From: Bacteroidota bacterium
GTDB lineage: Bacteria > Bacteroidota > Bacteroidia > Bacteroidales > PUMT01
Length of the DNA: 64,000 nt
NCBI GenBank assembly: GCA_003554865.1
Contig: PWHJ01000088.1
Span: 26,341 to 90,340, forward strand
Reading direction: 5' to 3'
Shown: positions 35,386 to 42,899 of the stretch, one piece after another
How positions within the stretch are numbered: the first letter of the stretch is position 1
Layout: each line of letters begins with the position of its first letter
Notes under the pieces: generated by a model
Told to the model about the DNA's origin: nothing
Databases searched by the model: none
The model's input: only the letters and a program-made list of their open reading frames with translations
Made by a program: the position numbers and the translations under genes

Positions 35386-35559
35386 ATGGAAGACGAGATT
35401 ATTTGTAATTGCAATGAAGTTTACAAAAGCACAATAGTTAATGCTATAAAAGAAAAGGGACTGAAAACTGTCGAAGAGGTGGGTGATGAGACTGAAGCAG
35501 GCACCGTTTGCGGTCAATGCCAGGAAGATATTCAGGATATTCTGGATGAGCTGAATTAG
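35386..35559 (+). CDS. BFD-like [2Fe-2S] small protein
   Basis: A 57-residue protein matching the bacterioferritin-associated ferredoxin fold. It has C7-x-C9 (IICNCNEV), the helix VNAIKEKGLKTVEEVGDET, then AGTVCGQCQEDIQDIL with C42 and C45. This CxC plus CxxC pattern binds one [2Fe-2S] cluster in Bfd and in nitrite reductase and NifU-type domains. It follows the AhpD-like gene and the small candidate frame and is closed by a strong terminator. It is likely a small electron carrier or iron-handling protein. Confidence 0.85.
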   Translation: MEDEIICNCNEVYKSTIVNAIKEKGLKTVEEVGDETEAGTVCGQCQEDIQDILDELN

Positions 35560-35605
35560 TAAAAGATTTTACTGATTAAGACTTTAATTTTATCCGTGCT
35601 TTTCT

Positions 35606-35635
35606 CACCCCCTGAATTAAGGGGGTGTTGTTTTA
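35606..35635 (+). terminator. Rho-independent terminator after the BFD-like gene
   Basis: Perfect stem CACCCCC (35606-35612) and GGGGGTG (35621-35627), loop TGAATTAA, followed by TTGTTTTATATTTTT. It sits between convergent genes and may serve both. Confidence 0.88.
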
Positions 35636-36160
35636 TATTTTTGTAGAATCGTAAGCCCAATGTAAAAGAGCTTGCCTTTGCCTTTTTCTGCATTGAAGGT
35701 CGCCTTTATAGCAGTTTTTTCTCACCTGTGCAAGATGTCTTTTATAAGCCCTCCATCTTCCAATTTGCCTTTTATCTTCATAATCCAGCCTCCTTCCCAT
35801 GTAATACCTGCAATACCACTGAAACCACCCCCTGGGGTCATGGTTCTCGTTTATCCATCCCTTTTTCCGCCAGTAATCCAGTGATTTTGATGCCAGGACT
35901 TTGAAATAGTTTAAACCGGCTTCCTTTTTGTTTCCCCGGGCAAACTTTGCGTTTTTAAACCAATATGCCGGGAACTCCTCCCTGCAGTCTCTCATGTAAA
36001 TCCCTCCAAAAATTCCCATCTCCAGCATTTTTTTCGGGGTTAATTCAGGCTTGAATGCGGGGTCAAAATTTTCTCCTTCCGGTTCTGTCAATGCGTAAGT
36101 ATAATTCTTCTGCATTTTGTCATTTACTATGATTATTTGAGGGCGGTTTTCAAAAGACAT
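35633..36160 (-). CDS. Conserved hypothetical protein rich in Trp, Tyr and Arg
   Basis: A 175-residue soluble protein without signal peptide. The first part has the pattern FKPELTPKKMLEMGIFGG and the segment EFPAYWFKNAKF. The centre is strikingly aromatic (DPRGWFQWYCRYYMGRR), and the end is basic (RWRAYKRHLAQVRKNC, RKRQRQALLHWAYDSTK). I recall similar conserved proteins of unknown function in bacteria and some eukaryotes. The basic aromatic core suggests nucleic-acid or nucleotide binding, but this is only a guess. The gene stands alone, convergent with the BFD-like gene. Confidence 0.8.
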   Translation of the reverse strand: MSFENRPQIIIVNDKMQKNYTYALTEPEGENFDPAFKPELTPKKMLEMGIFGGIYMRDCREEFPAYWFKNAKFARGNKKEAGLNYFKVLASKSLDYWRKKGWINENHDPRGWFQWYCRYYMGRRLDYEDKRQIGRWRAYKRHLAQVRKNCYKGDLQCRKRQRQALLHWAYDSTKI

Positions 36161-36391
36161 AAACTTAATTTAAATGAGTTTTTATACCTTAAAGCTTGTA
36201 TTAATATGTAAGCTTAAAGTATTTAACAAGGATTTTTTCATTTAGTTTATACAAATATAGGGGTTTTACCGGGATGCAATTTCAATTTTTATTAATTAGT
36301 ATTGAACCAAAATATTGATAATGTGTTGAATGTTTGTAATTGTTTTGATGTTTAAAGTGAAATTAAACCCGAAATAGCATACTCAAAAGTG

Positions 36392-37372
36392 ATGACTAAT
36401 AAACAGGAGTTTAAAATAAACGATGTTTTACATCGCAGCAGCAAGGAAGAGATTGTAGATGAGATATTTCAGGGGTTATCAAAGAAAGATAAATACATTT
36501 CCTGCAAGTTTTTTTATGACTCTCTCGGGTCAAAGCTTTTTGAAGAAATAACCCGATTGCCTGAATATTATCCTTCGCGTACGGAAAAAAATATATTGAA
36601 AAAAAAATCACCTGAAATCTCAAAATACATAGAACACAAGACCGATATAGTAGAGCTGGGCAGTGGCGATTGCTCAAAAATTTCCATAATACTCAGTGCC
36701 GTGGATTATAGCATCCGGAACTCATTACGCTATATACCAGTGGATATAAGTATTTCTGCCATACGCGATTCGGCTGCAGTACTTCAGGAGAGATATAAAG
36801 GTATTGGGGTTTACGGAATTTCTGCAGATTTTACCAGGGATATGGGTTTTATACCTTCAGCCTCAAAAAGGTTGATCTGTTTTTTTGGCAGCACCCTTGG
36901 TAATCTTCCGGCAGAGGAACAGACTGAGCTTTTGAACGGTTTAAAGAACATAATGAAACCCGGCGACAACCTCTTGCTTGGGATTGATATGGTAAAGGAT
37001 TCTGAAATACTTGAAAGTGCTTATAATGACAAAAGCTCTGTTACTGCCGCCTTTAACAAAAATATACTGAATGTTGTTAACCGATTGGTAAATACAGACT
37101 TTGATACTGCACAATTTGAACACCTTGCCTTCTACAACAACAAAGAGTCAAGAATAGAGATGCATTTAAGAGCCCTTTCAGAGATGGAAATATACAGCCT
37201 ACATTTTCCGGAAAAAATTGTTGTAAGGAAGGGAGAGACAATTCATACCGAAAATTCCCGTAAGTTCACATATGCCGATATTTCGAAATTTTCTCTCCTG
37301 ACCGGGCTAAATGTTGAAAATGTTTTTATGGATCCAAATAAGTGGTTTTCCTTAGTACAATTTATTGCTTGA
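36392..37372 (+). CDS. EgtD-like L-histidine N-alpha-methyltransferase family protein
   Basis: A 326-residue SAM-dependent methyltransferase of the EgtD (DUF2260) family, with ATG 36392 preferred over GTG 36389. Signatures are KFFYDSLGSKLFEEITRLPEYY, the SAM loop VELGSGDCSKI, CFFGSTLGNLP, LLLGIDMVKD and the C-terminal RKFTYADISKFSLLTG. In ergothioneine synthesis EgtD trimethylates histidine and is normally beside the sulfoxide synthase EgtB. No EgtB is nearby, so the substrate may be histidine or another amino acid. Confidence 0.88.
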   Translation: MTNKQEFKINDVLHRSSKEEIVDEIFQGLSKKDKYISCKFFYDSLGSKLFEEITRLPEYYPSRTEKNILKKKSPEISKYIEHKTDIVELGSGDCSKISIILSAVDYSIRNSLRYIPVDISISAIRDSAAVLQERYKGIGVYGISADFTRDMGFIPSASKRLICFFGSTLGNLPAEEQTELLNGLKNIMKPGDNLLLGIDMVKDSEILESAYNDKSSVTAAFNKNILNVVNRLVNTDFDTAQFEHLAFYNNKESRIEMHLRALSEMEIYSLHFPEKIVVRKGETIHTENSRKFTYADISKFSLLTGLNVENVFMDPNKWFSLVQFIA

Positions 37373-37652
37373 GACTTTTAAATTTGCCGTTAAGGTTATT
37401 CTCCTGCGGCTTTTATGTTCAGCAGACTCTGTTAATCAGGTTTTAAAATGCCCCAAATGGTCACGGTAAATATATTTTTGATTTTGTAATACTCTGATTG
37501 AATGTATCTTTCTGTAAGTTGTTTGTGTTAATAACTTGTTATTTTATTTTACTCTCTTTTTTAACCTTAATTGCAACTTTCCCGGGTATACGGCCGTATT
37601 TCAAGTAACGGGACAACTTAAAAAAATCTTTAATAACGGAAGCAAAAAACTC

Positions 37653-37907
37653 ATGGACAAAACTGCTTATTCTTCACTCCATCAAACTATTTGTGATTTC
37701 GATAAAATAATTGAACAAGTTCCGGGCAAAGCTATCAATTACTGCTCCCGGGGAATGATAAAATACACCATAGATGATATTGACGGAGCTTTTACGGACT
37801 GGATCCGGGCGGCGGAATTGGGTTATGATGGCGCATTTGTCTTGATGAGAGAGGCTGCAGTTTTCTGCCTCTCTGAAAATTGCCCCCGGGAAAAAGAGGC
37901 TCAATGA
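37653..37907 (+). CDS. Small TPR-like protein
   Basis: The start at ATG 37653 (MDKTAYSSLH) gives 84 residues; the longer frame from 37536 adds an implausible Phe-rich leader. The core (FDKIIEQVPGKAINYCSRGM, DIDGAFTDWIRAAELGYDGA) reads as one and a half TPR units. A TPR of this size would act through protein contacts. The 280-bp stretch before it holds no other gene. It ends tail-to-tail with the oxoamine synthase gene. Confidence 0.6.
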   Translation: MDKTAYSSLHQTICDFDKIIEQVPGKAINYCSRGMIKYTIDDIDGAFTDWIRAAELGYDGAFVLMREAAVFCLSENCPREKEAQ

Positions 37908-37922
37908 AAAAGAACCTCTTTT
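37892..37922. terminator. Bidirectional terminator between convergent genes
   Basis: Stem AAAAGAGG (37892-37899) and CCTCTTTT (37915-37922) with a 15-nt loop; A and T runs on the two sides give a U-tract on either strand. It overlaps the end of the TPR-like gene. Confidence 0.65.
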
Positions 37923-37939
37923 AAGCGATTATTTCTTTT

Positions 37940-39181
37940 TTAAACACTTGTGATCTTATCGGCAACGTATTTCCCTGACTTAAGTTTTTCCTGAACCCCG
38001 GAGAATGCTTCTATGGTTTGTCTTACATCTTCCATTGTGTGAATGGCTGTGGGGATCAGTCTCAGCAACAGCACATTTCTCGGAACAACGGGATAGGCTA
38101 CTATGGAGCAGAAAATATTGTAGTTTTCCCTAAGGTCCATAGTCATGTTGGTTCCTTCCGGAACGCTTCCGGAAAGGAATACGGGGGTGACCGGTGACTG
38201 GGTATTGCCGAGGTTAAAGCCCCTTTCCCTCAGTCCGTTTTGCAAAGCATTAACAATTTCCCAGAGTTTTTCGCGAAGCTCGGGCTTTGATCTTAAGAGT
38301 TCAAGTCTTTTCAGAGCCCCGATAACCATCGGCATAGGAAGTGATTTTGCAAAGGTCTGTGACCTCATATTGTAACGAAGATAGTTGGTAACCAATTCAT
38401 TGCTTGCCACAAATGCTCCTATACCTGCCATAGCTTTAGCAAATGTCCCGAAATAGACATCTATCTCATTCTGAACACCGAAATATTCTCCTGTACCTAT
38501 ACCTGTTTTGCCCATGGTGCCGAAACCGTGTGCATCATCAACAAGGAGCCGGAAGGGATATTTTTCTTTAAGCTTAACTATTTCATCCAGTTTACCCAGG
38601 TCACCCGACATACCAAAAACCCCTTCGGTAATAACCATGATACCTCCGTTATTTTGGGCAGCCAGCTTGGTGGCTCTTTCCAGTTGCTTTTCTAGTTTTT
38701 CTATATCATTGTGGGGGAAGACAAAACGTTTTCCGAAATGAAGCCTAAGTCCGTCAAGTATGCAGGCGTGGGATTCAGAATCATAAACAACAATATCTTG
38801 CCTGCTGACCAGTGAATCTATTATTGAAACCATGCCCTGGTATCCGTAATTAAGTAAAAAGGCATCTTCCTTGTTGACGAATTCTGCCAGTTGGTTTTCA
38901 AGCTCTTCGTGCTTGCTTGTTTGCCCGCTCATCATACGGGCACCCATGGGGTATGCCATTCCGTATTGAGCAGCCGCCTCAGTATCTGTTTTGCGAACTT
39001 CGGGATGGTTTGCCAGGCCGAGGTAATTGTTAAGGCTCCAGACCAACACTTCCCTTCCGCGAAATTTCATTCTTGTACCTATTTCACCTTCAAGCTTGGG
39101 AAATGTGAAGTATCCGTGAGCTTCTTTCATATACTGACCCAAAGGGCCCATATCTTTTTTAATTTTGTCAAAAATATCCAC
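37940..39181 (-). CDS. PLP-dependent alpha-oxoamine synthase, probable serine palmitoyltransferase
   Basis: A 413-residue fold-type I PLP enzyme of the oxoamine synthase family (KBL, BioF, HemA, SPT). It carries WSLNNYLGLANHPE, H138 for PLP stacking (DSESHAC), the D-x-A-H element VDDAHGFGTMG, and the Schiff-base lysine K249 in FGTFAKAMAG. The F-A-K context and the overall pattern resemble Bacteroidota serine palmitoyltransferase, which condenses serine with an acyl thioester as the first step of sphingolipid synthesis. Glycine C-acetyltransferase is the main alternative. It is monocistronic, divergent from bamD. Confidence 0.85.
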   Translation of the reverse strand: MDIFDKIKKDMGPLGQYMKEAHGYFTFPKLEGEIGTRMKFRGREVLVWSLNNYLGLANHPEVRKTDTEAAAQYGMAYPMGARMMSGQTSKHEELENQLAEFVNKEDAFLLNYGYQGMVSIIDSLVSRQDIVVYDSESHACILDGLRLHFGKRFVFPHNDIEKLEKQLERATKLAAQNNGGIMVITEGVFGMSGDLGKLDEIVKLKEKYPFRLLVDDAHGFGTMGKTGIGTGEYFGVQNEIDVYFGTFAKAMAGIGAFVASNELVTNYLRYNMRSQTFAKSLPMPMVIGALKRLELLRSKPELREKLWEIVNALQNGLRERGFNLGNTQSPVTPVFLSGSVPEGTNMTMDLRENYNIFCSIVAYPVVPRNVLLLRLIPTAIHTMEDVRQTIEAFSGVQEKLKSGKYVADKITSV

Positions 39182-39212
39182 GGTAATAAATATTTTATAG
39201 GTTATTAATTAG

Positions 39213-39220
39213 CAAAAATA
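39213..39220 (-). promoter_or_regulatory. Candidate -7 box for the oxoamine synthase gene
   Basis: On the minus strand this reads TATTTTTG, matching TAnnTTTG, 31 bp upstream of the ATG at 39181. No -33 TTG lies at ideal spacing. Confidence 0.4.
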
Positions 39221-39320
39221 GTTAGTTTTGCTTTTTTATAAAAAAAAGCAAAATAAATCTTTTTTTTGCACCGTTTCAAGCAAAACCGAAAAAAAGTATG
39301 GATTAATGAAAAAGAAAAAT

Positions 39321-39328
39321 TAATTTTG
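39321..39328 (+). promoter_or_regulatory. Candidate -7 box for the bamD operon
   Basis: TAATTTTG matches TAnnTTTG and ends 4 bp before the bamD ATG (39333). If used, transcription would start at or next to the ATG, giving a leaderless or nearly leaderless mRNA. Confidence 0.35.
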
Positions 39329-39332
39329 CAGA

Positions 39333-40169
39333 ATGTTTCAGAAAATTGGTACAACAACTTTTGCTTTAATAATCGCCCTTTTCCTTTTCGCATCTTGCCA
39401 AAGCTCTTATAACAGGCTTCTCGAGAGTGACGATTATGAATTAATGTATGAAAAAGCATTTGAGTATTATGAAGAGGAGGATTATGCCAGGGCTGCATCT
39501 CTTTTGGAAAGGATAATCCCTGTTTTCAGGGGAACAGGGGAGGCTGACAGGCTGAATTTTTATTATGCTTCAACTTACTACGAAAGGGGCGAATATATAA
39601 TGGCAGCACATCATTTTAGCAATTTTGTAAGGGATTTCCCAAATAGTGAATATACAAAGGAAGCTTACTTTTTAAGGGCTTACTGCTATTATTTGCAATC
39701 ACCAAGACCGAGTCTGGATCAAACGCCAACAAGAAGGGCAATCGACCAGTTTGAGATGTTTATCAACAGATATCCCGATTCGGAAAAAGTACCCGAGGCA
39801 CGGGAATATATTGAAGAGATGAGGGAAAAGCTGATAGAGAAATCTTATCAAAGTGCTAAGCTCTATGTTGAAATGGAGGATTACAGGGCTGCAATAGTAG
39901 CACTTAAAAACAGCCTGAAAGAGTATCCCGACACAAAATACCGTGAAGACATTCTTTTCCTCATTCTCGAATCCAGTTATTTATTGGCCAGAAACAGCGT
40001 TCCAGAAAGACAGATTGAACGCTACAGGTCTACACTTGATGAATACTACGTTTTTTCGGAAGAATTTCCCGAAAGTGACTATATGAGCGAGGCAAGAAGA
40101 TATTACGAAAATTCGGTTAATGCACTGGAGTCATTGACCGGTGATGAATATGAAGAAATTGAAAATTAA
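39333..40169 (+). CDS. bamD: Outer membrane assembly lipoprotein BamD
   Basis: A 278-residue TPR lipoprotein of the BAM complex, which inserts beta-barrels into the outer membrane. The signal peptide ends in the lipobox LFASC (C22). TPR motifs follow (YEKAFEYYEEEDYARAASLL, FYYASTYYERGEYIMAAHHF). The family segment SPRPSLDQTPTRRAIDQFEM with RYPDS and ARNSVPERQIERY also fits. It heads a gene order common in Bacteroidota: bamD, rpoZ, coaBC, porD, recN. Confidence 0.95.
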   Translation: MFQKIGTTTFALIIALFLFASCQSSYNRLLESDDYELMYEKAFEYYEEEDYARAASLLERIIPVFRGTGEADRLNFYYASTYYERGEYIMAAHHFSNFVRDFPNSEYTKEAYFLRAYCYYLQSPRPSLDQTPTRRAIDQFEMFINRYPDSEKVPEAREYIEEMREKLIEKSYQSAKLYVEMEDYRAAIVALKNSLKEYPDTKYREDILFLILESSYLLARNSVPERQIERYRSTLDEYYVFSEEFPESDYMSEARRYYENSVNALESLTGDEYEEIEN

Positions 40170-40179
40170 TTAAAGGAAT

Positions 40180-40506
40180 ATGGATTATAAAAAATCAAAG
40201 GCTCCTTTAACAACAGTGCCTCTGGATACAAGTAAACTGGATGCTGAAACGGGCAATATTTATGAAACTGTTGTAATTATTGCCAAAAGGTCTAATCAAA
40301 TCAGCATGGAATTGAAAGAGGAGCTGAACAAGAAACTTGAAGAGTTTACATATTACAGTGACAACCTTGAGGAGGTTTTTGAAAACCGTGAGCAGATAGA
40401 GATATCACGTTTTTATGAACGCCTCCCGAAGTCGACCCTTATAGCTTTGCAGGAGTATTATGAGGGGGAGATATATTATCGCAACCCTGCAAAAGAAGAG
40501 TCCTGA
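40180..40506 (+). CDS. rpoZ: DNA-directed RNA polymerase omega subunit, Bacteroidota type
   Basis: A 108-residue protein with the omega/Rpb6 core (TGNIYETVVIIAKRSNQIS) followed by helices specific to Bacteroidota. Omega helps to fold and hold the beta' subunit. It lies 10 bp after bamD and before coaBC, the usual place for this form of omega, which is why older annotations often call it hypothetical. The C-terminal half (FTYYSDNLEEVFENREQIEI) has no equivalent in E. coli omega. Confidence 0.88.
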   Translation: MDYKKSKAPLTTVPLDTSKLDAETGNIYETVVIIAKRSNQISMELKEELNKKLEEFTYYSDNLEEVFENREQIEISRFYERLPKSTLIALQEYYEGEIYYRNPAKEES

Positions 40507-40600
40507 AAAAATTATCTTTTACGGCTATTGTGTCTTCTCCTGCATAACAGTAGCCGGCAGACAGGTTAACAACTTAGCAGGCTGGTTAAATGACCTGTAG

Positions 40601-41809
40601 ATGAGACTGAAAGAAAAAAAGATTATTCTTGGCATTACCGGAAGTATTGCTGCCTACAAGGCAGCATACCTTACAAGGCTTCTTATAAAGGAGGGCGCCA
40701 CAGTTAAAATAATTGTAACTCCTTATGCCAAAGAATTTATTACACCGGTAACTTTGGCCACTTTATCCGGAAACACCGTTTTGTGTGATTTCTTTTCATA
40801 TGATGACGGCTCATGGAACAGTCATATCGAGCTTGGCATATGGGCCGACCTTATGCTTATAGCACCGGTCACTGCCAATACCATCGCCAAGATGGCAAAC
40901 GGTATATGTGACAATTTACTTCTTACAACATACCTTTCTGTACGTTGTCCGGTGATGATAGCCCCGGCAATGGATTCCGACATGTTTGTCCATCCTGCAA
41001 CATTAAATAACATTGAAATTCTCAGGTCCCGCAATAACGTTATTGTTGAGCCCGCCAGCGGAGAGCTGGCAAGTGGCCTTGAGGGAAAGGGCCGGATGGA
41101 GGAACCTGAAAGAATAGTAGACCGTGTAGCAGATTTTTTAAGGGATCATTCGGGAAAAAAAAAACTTGAAGGAAAAAGGATACTTGTAACTGCCGGTCCG
41201 ACACAAGAAAAGATTGATCCGGTAAGATATGTGGGAAATTATTCCTCCGGCAAGATGGGTTATGCCATTGCCGAAAAACTCGCCTCTGAAGGTGCGGATG
41301 TGGTACTTGTAAGCGGACACGTTAACATTGTTCCCCAACACCCCGGCATTGAACTTGTCAAAACGGTCGATGCGCAAGAGATGTACAATGAATGTAAAAA
41401 AGCCTTCCCGGCCTGCCATGCAGCCATCCTTTCAGCTGCAGTGGCCGATTTTACTCCGGTAAAATATTCCGGTTCAAAAATAAAACGTAAGGGTGATATT
41501 TTACGTATAGAGATGAAGCCGACTGTTGATATAGCTGAAGAACTGGGAAAATTGAAAAAGAAAGGGCAAATATTGGCGGGCTTTGCACTTGAAACTCATA
41601 ATGAAGTGGATAATGCTCTGAGTAAGATACGCAAAAAGAACCTTGACTTTATTGTTTTGAACAAGCTCAGTGAAGAAGGAACAGGTTTTCAGTTTGATAC
41701 CAACAAGGTGACAATAATTGGAAAGGATCAAAAAGTTAAGGAATATGAGCTTAAACCCAAAAAGCTTGTGGCAGAGGATATTGTTAATTATTTGGTAAAA
41801 CTGTTATGA
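40601..41809 (+). CDS. coaBC: Bifunctional CoaBC (phosphopantothenoylcysteine decarboxylase / phosphopantothenate-cysteine ligase)
   Basis: A 402-residue fusion enzyme catalysing two steps of coenzyme A synthesis. The CoaC flavoprotein domain (1-~185) has ITGSIAAYKA, catalytic H75 (WNSHIELG) and the substrate motif PAMDSDMF. CoaB (~190-402) has TAGPTQEKIDPVRYVGNYSS and the SAAVADFTP loop. Two residues essential in E. coli differ: N125 is Asp and C158 is Ser (ELASGLEGKGRM). I recall the same changes in other Bacteroidota, so this is probably a lineage variant and not decay. It overlaps the next gene by 4 bp. Confidence 0.95.
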   Translation: MRLKEKKIILGITGSIAAYKAAYLTRLLIKEGATVKIIVTPYAKEFITPVTLATLSGNTVLCDFFSYDDGSWNSHIELGIWADLMLIAPVTANTIAKMANGICDNLLLTTYLSVRCPVMIAPAMDSDMFVHPATLNNIEILRSRNNVIVEPASGELASGLEGKGRMEEPERIVDRVADFLRDHSGKKKLEGKRILVTAGPTQEKIDPVRYVGNYSSGKMGYAIAEKLASEGADVVLVSGHVNIVPQHPGIELVKTVDAQEMYNECKKAFPACHAAILSAAVADFTPVKYSGSKIKRKGDILRIEMKPTVDIAEELGKLKKKGQILAGFALETHNEVDNALSKIRKKNLDFIVLNKLSEEGTGFQFDTNKVTIIGKDQKVKEYELKPKKLVAEDIVNYLVKLL

Positions 41810-42714
41810 TGCGCCCGGTGATCCTTGTTATACTGTTTTTTTTTATTTCACTGAACCTTCCGGCTCAGGAGCTCCGTTGTAATGTGCAGGTAGTGACAAG
41901 CCAGATTCAGGGGACTAACAGGCAAAAATTTTCCACGCTCCAAAAAGATATATATGAATTTGTTAACAACCGAAGCTGGACTGATGATGTTTTCGGAAAT
42001 GAGGAGCGCATTGAGGCTAACATTCTGATAAATCTGACCGAAGAGATATCCTCTGACGAATTCAAGGGTACAATACAGGTCCAGGCAAGGCGCCCTGTTT
42101 TTAACTCCTCCTACAGTACTGTGCTGTTAAATTATATGGACAACAATCTCCATTTTCATTACACCGAACACGAAACTCTTGAGTTCAGTGAATCCCGGCA
42201 TGATTCAAACCTTACAGCGATTTTGGCGTTTTATGTTTACATTATTTTAGGTCTGGATTACGACTCCTTTTCGCACAACGGGGGGGGTGATTTTTTTCAA
42301 AAGGCCGAAACTATTGTGAGCAATGCCCAGAATGCCCCCGAAAGGGGATGGAGATCCTTTGAAAGCAACCGCAATCGTTACTGGCTGATTTCTAATCTCA
42401 GAGATTCCAGATATGCACCGGTTCGCGAATGGAATTATCGTTACCACAGGCTTGGCCTTGACATAATGAGTGAAAGACCTGACCGGGCAAGAATGGAAAT
42501 TGCCGAAAGCCTGGAACTTCTCCGCAAAGTGCATCGTGAAAAACCGGATCCTTTTATGCCAATTATGCAGGTGGTTTTAAATGCCAAATCGGATGAGCTG
42601 GTGAATATTTTTTCCGAGTCCAATCCTGAGCAAGCACGCCGGGTTTTAACCATTCTGCGGGAAATTGATCCTGCCAATACACCTAAATACCAGCAAATTA
42701 CCCAGTCATGGTGA
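41806..42714 (+). CDS. porD: Type IX secretion protein PorD-like (DUF4835)
   Basis: A 302-residue secreted protein. The signal peptide (ILVILFFFISLNLPAQ) is followed by the family core ELRCNVQVVTSQIQGTNRQ, then WTDDVF, EERIEANILINLTE, ARRPVFNSSYSTVLLNYMDN and the C-terminal ILREIDPANTPKYQQITQSW-type end. DUF4835 genes lie between coaBC and recN across Bacteroidota, exactly as here, and are named porD after the T9SS-related protein of Porphyromonas. The start overlaps coaBC by 4 bp. The assignment to T9SS rests on the family name and is less certain than the family itself. Confidence 0.85.
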   Translation: MMRPVILVILFFFISLNLPAQELRCNVQVVTSQIQGTNRQKFSTLQKDIYEFVNNRSWTDDVFGNEERIEANILINLTEEISSDEFKGTIQVQARRPVFNSSYSTVLLNYMDNNLHFHYTEHETLEFSESRHDSNLTAILAFYVYIILGLDYDSFSHNGGGDFFQKAETIVSNAQNAPERGWRSFESNRNRYWLISNLRDSRYAPVREWNYRYHRLGLDIMSERPDRARMEIAESLELLRKVHREKPDPFMPIMQVVLNAKSDELVNIFSESNPEQARRVLTILREIDPANTPKYQQITQSW

Positions 42715-42850
42715 CCAGTTAATTTTCACCATGCCTACCGCGTTGCTTTAATTAATATGGGTCTGTTGGCTTTAACCTGTAATTATAAGTTTTATTGAAT
42801 TTTAGTTGCTATTTTCGCAGGAGAAATGTTCTTTTTGTGTATTTTTATTT

Positions 42851-42882
42851 TTAATATTTGTCTGCCTTATTGAGGGGGGTAC
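42851..42882 (-). repeat. Degenerate dispersed repeat in the recN leader
   Basis: TTAATATTTGTCTGCCTTAT followed by TGAGGGGGGTAC aligns with the core and GGGGGTTC end of the main repeat, with the inner AAAGGC part deleted. It ends 17 bp before the recN ATG. Confidence 0.45.
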
Positions 42883-42899
42883 AAAAAAGAAGGTTTAAA

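Noticed and set aside
37536..37652. An N-terminal extension of the TPR-like protein
   Set aside because: The extra 39 codons are Phe- and Asn-rich and look like translated AT-rich leader; ATG 37653 gives a clean TPR start.
42858..42899. A longer RecN start upstream of ATG 42900
   Set aside because: The extra 14 codons come from the repeat-derived leader and lack homology; RecN proteins start directly with the ABC domain strand.
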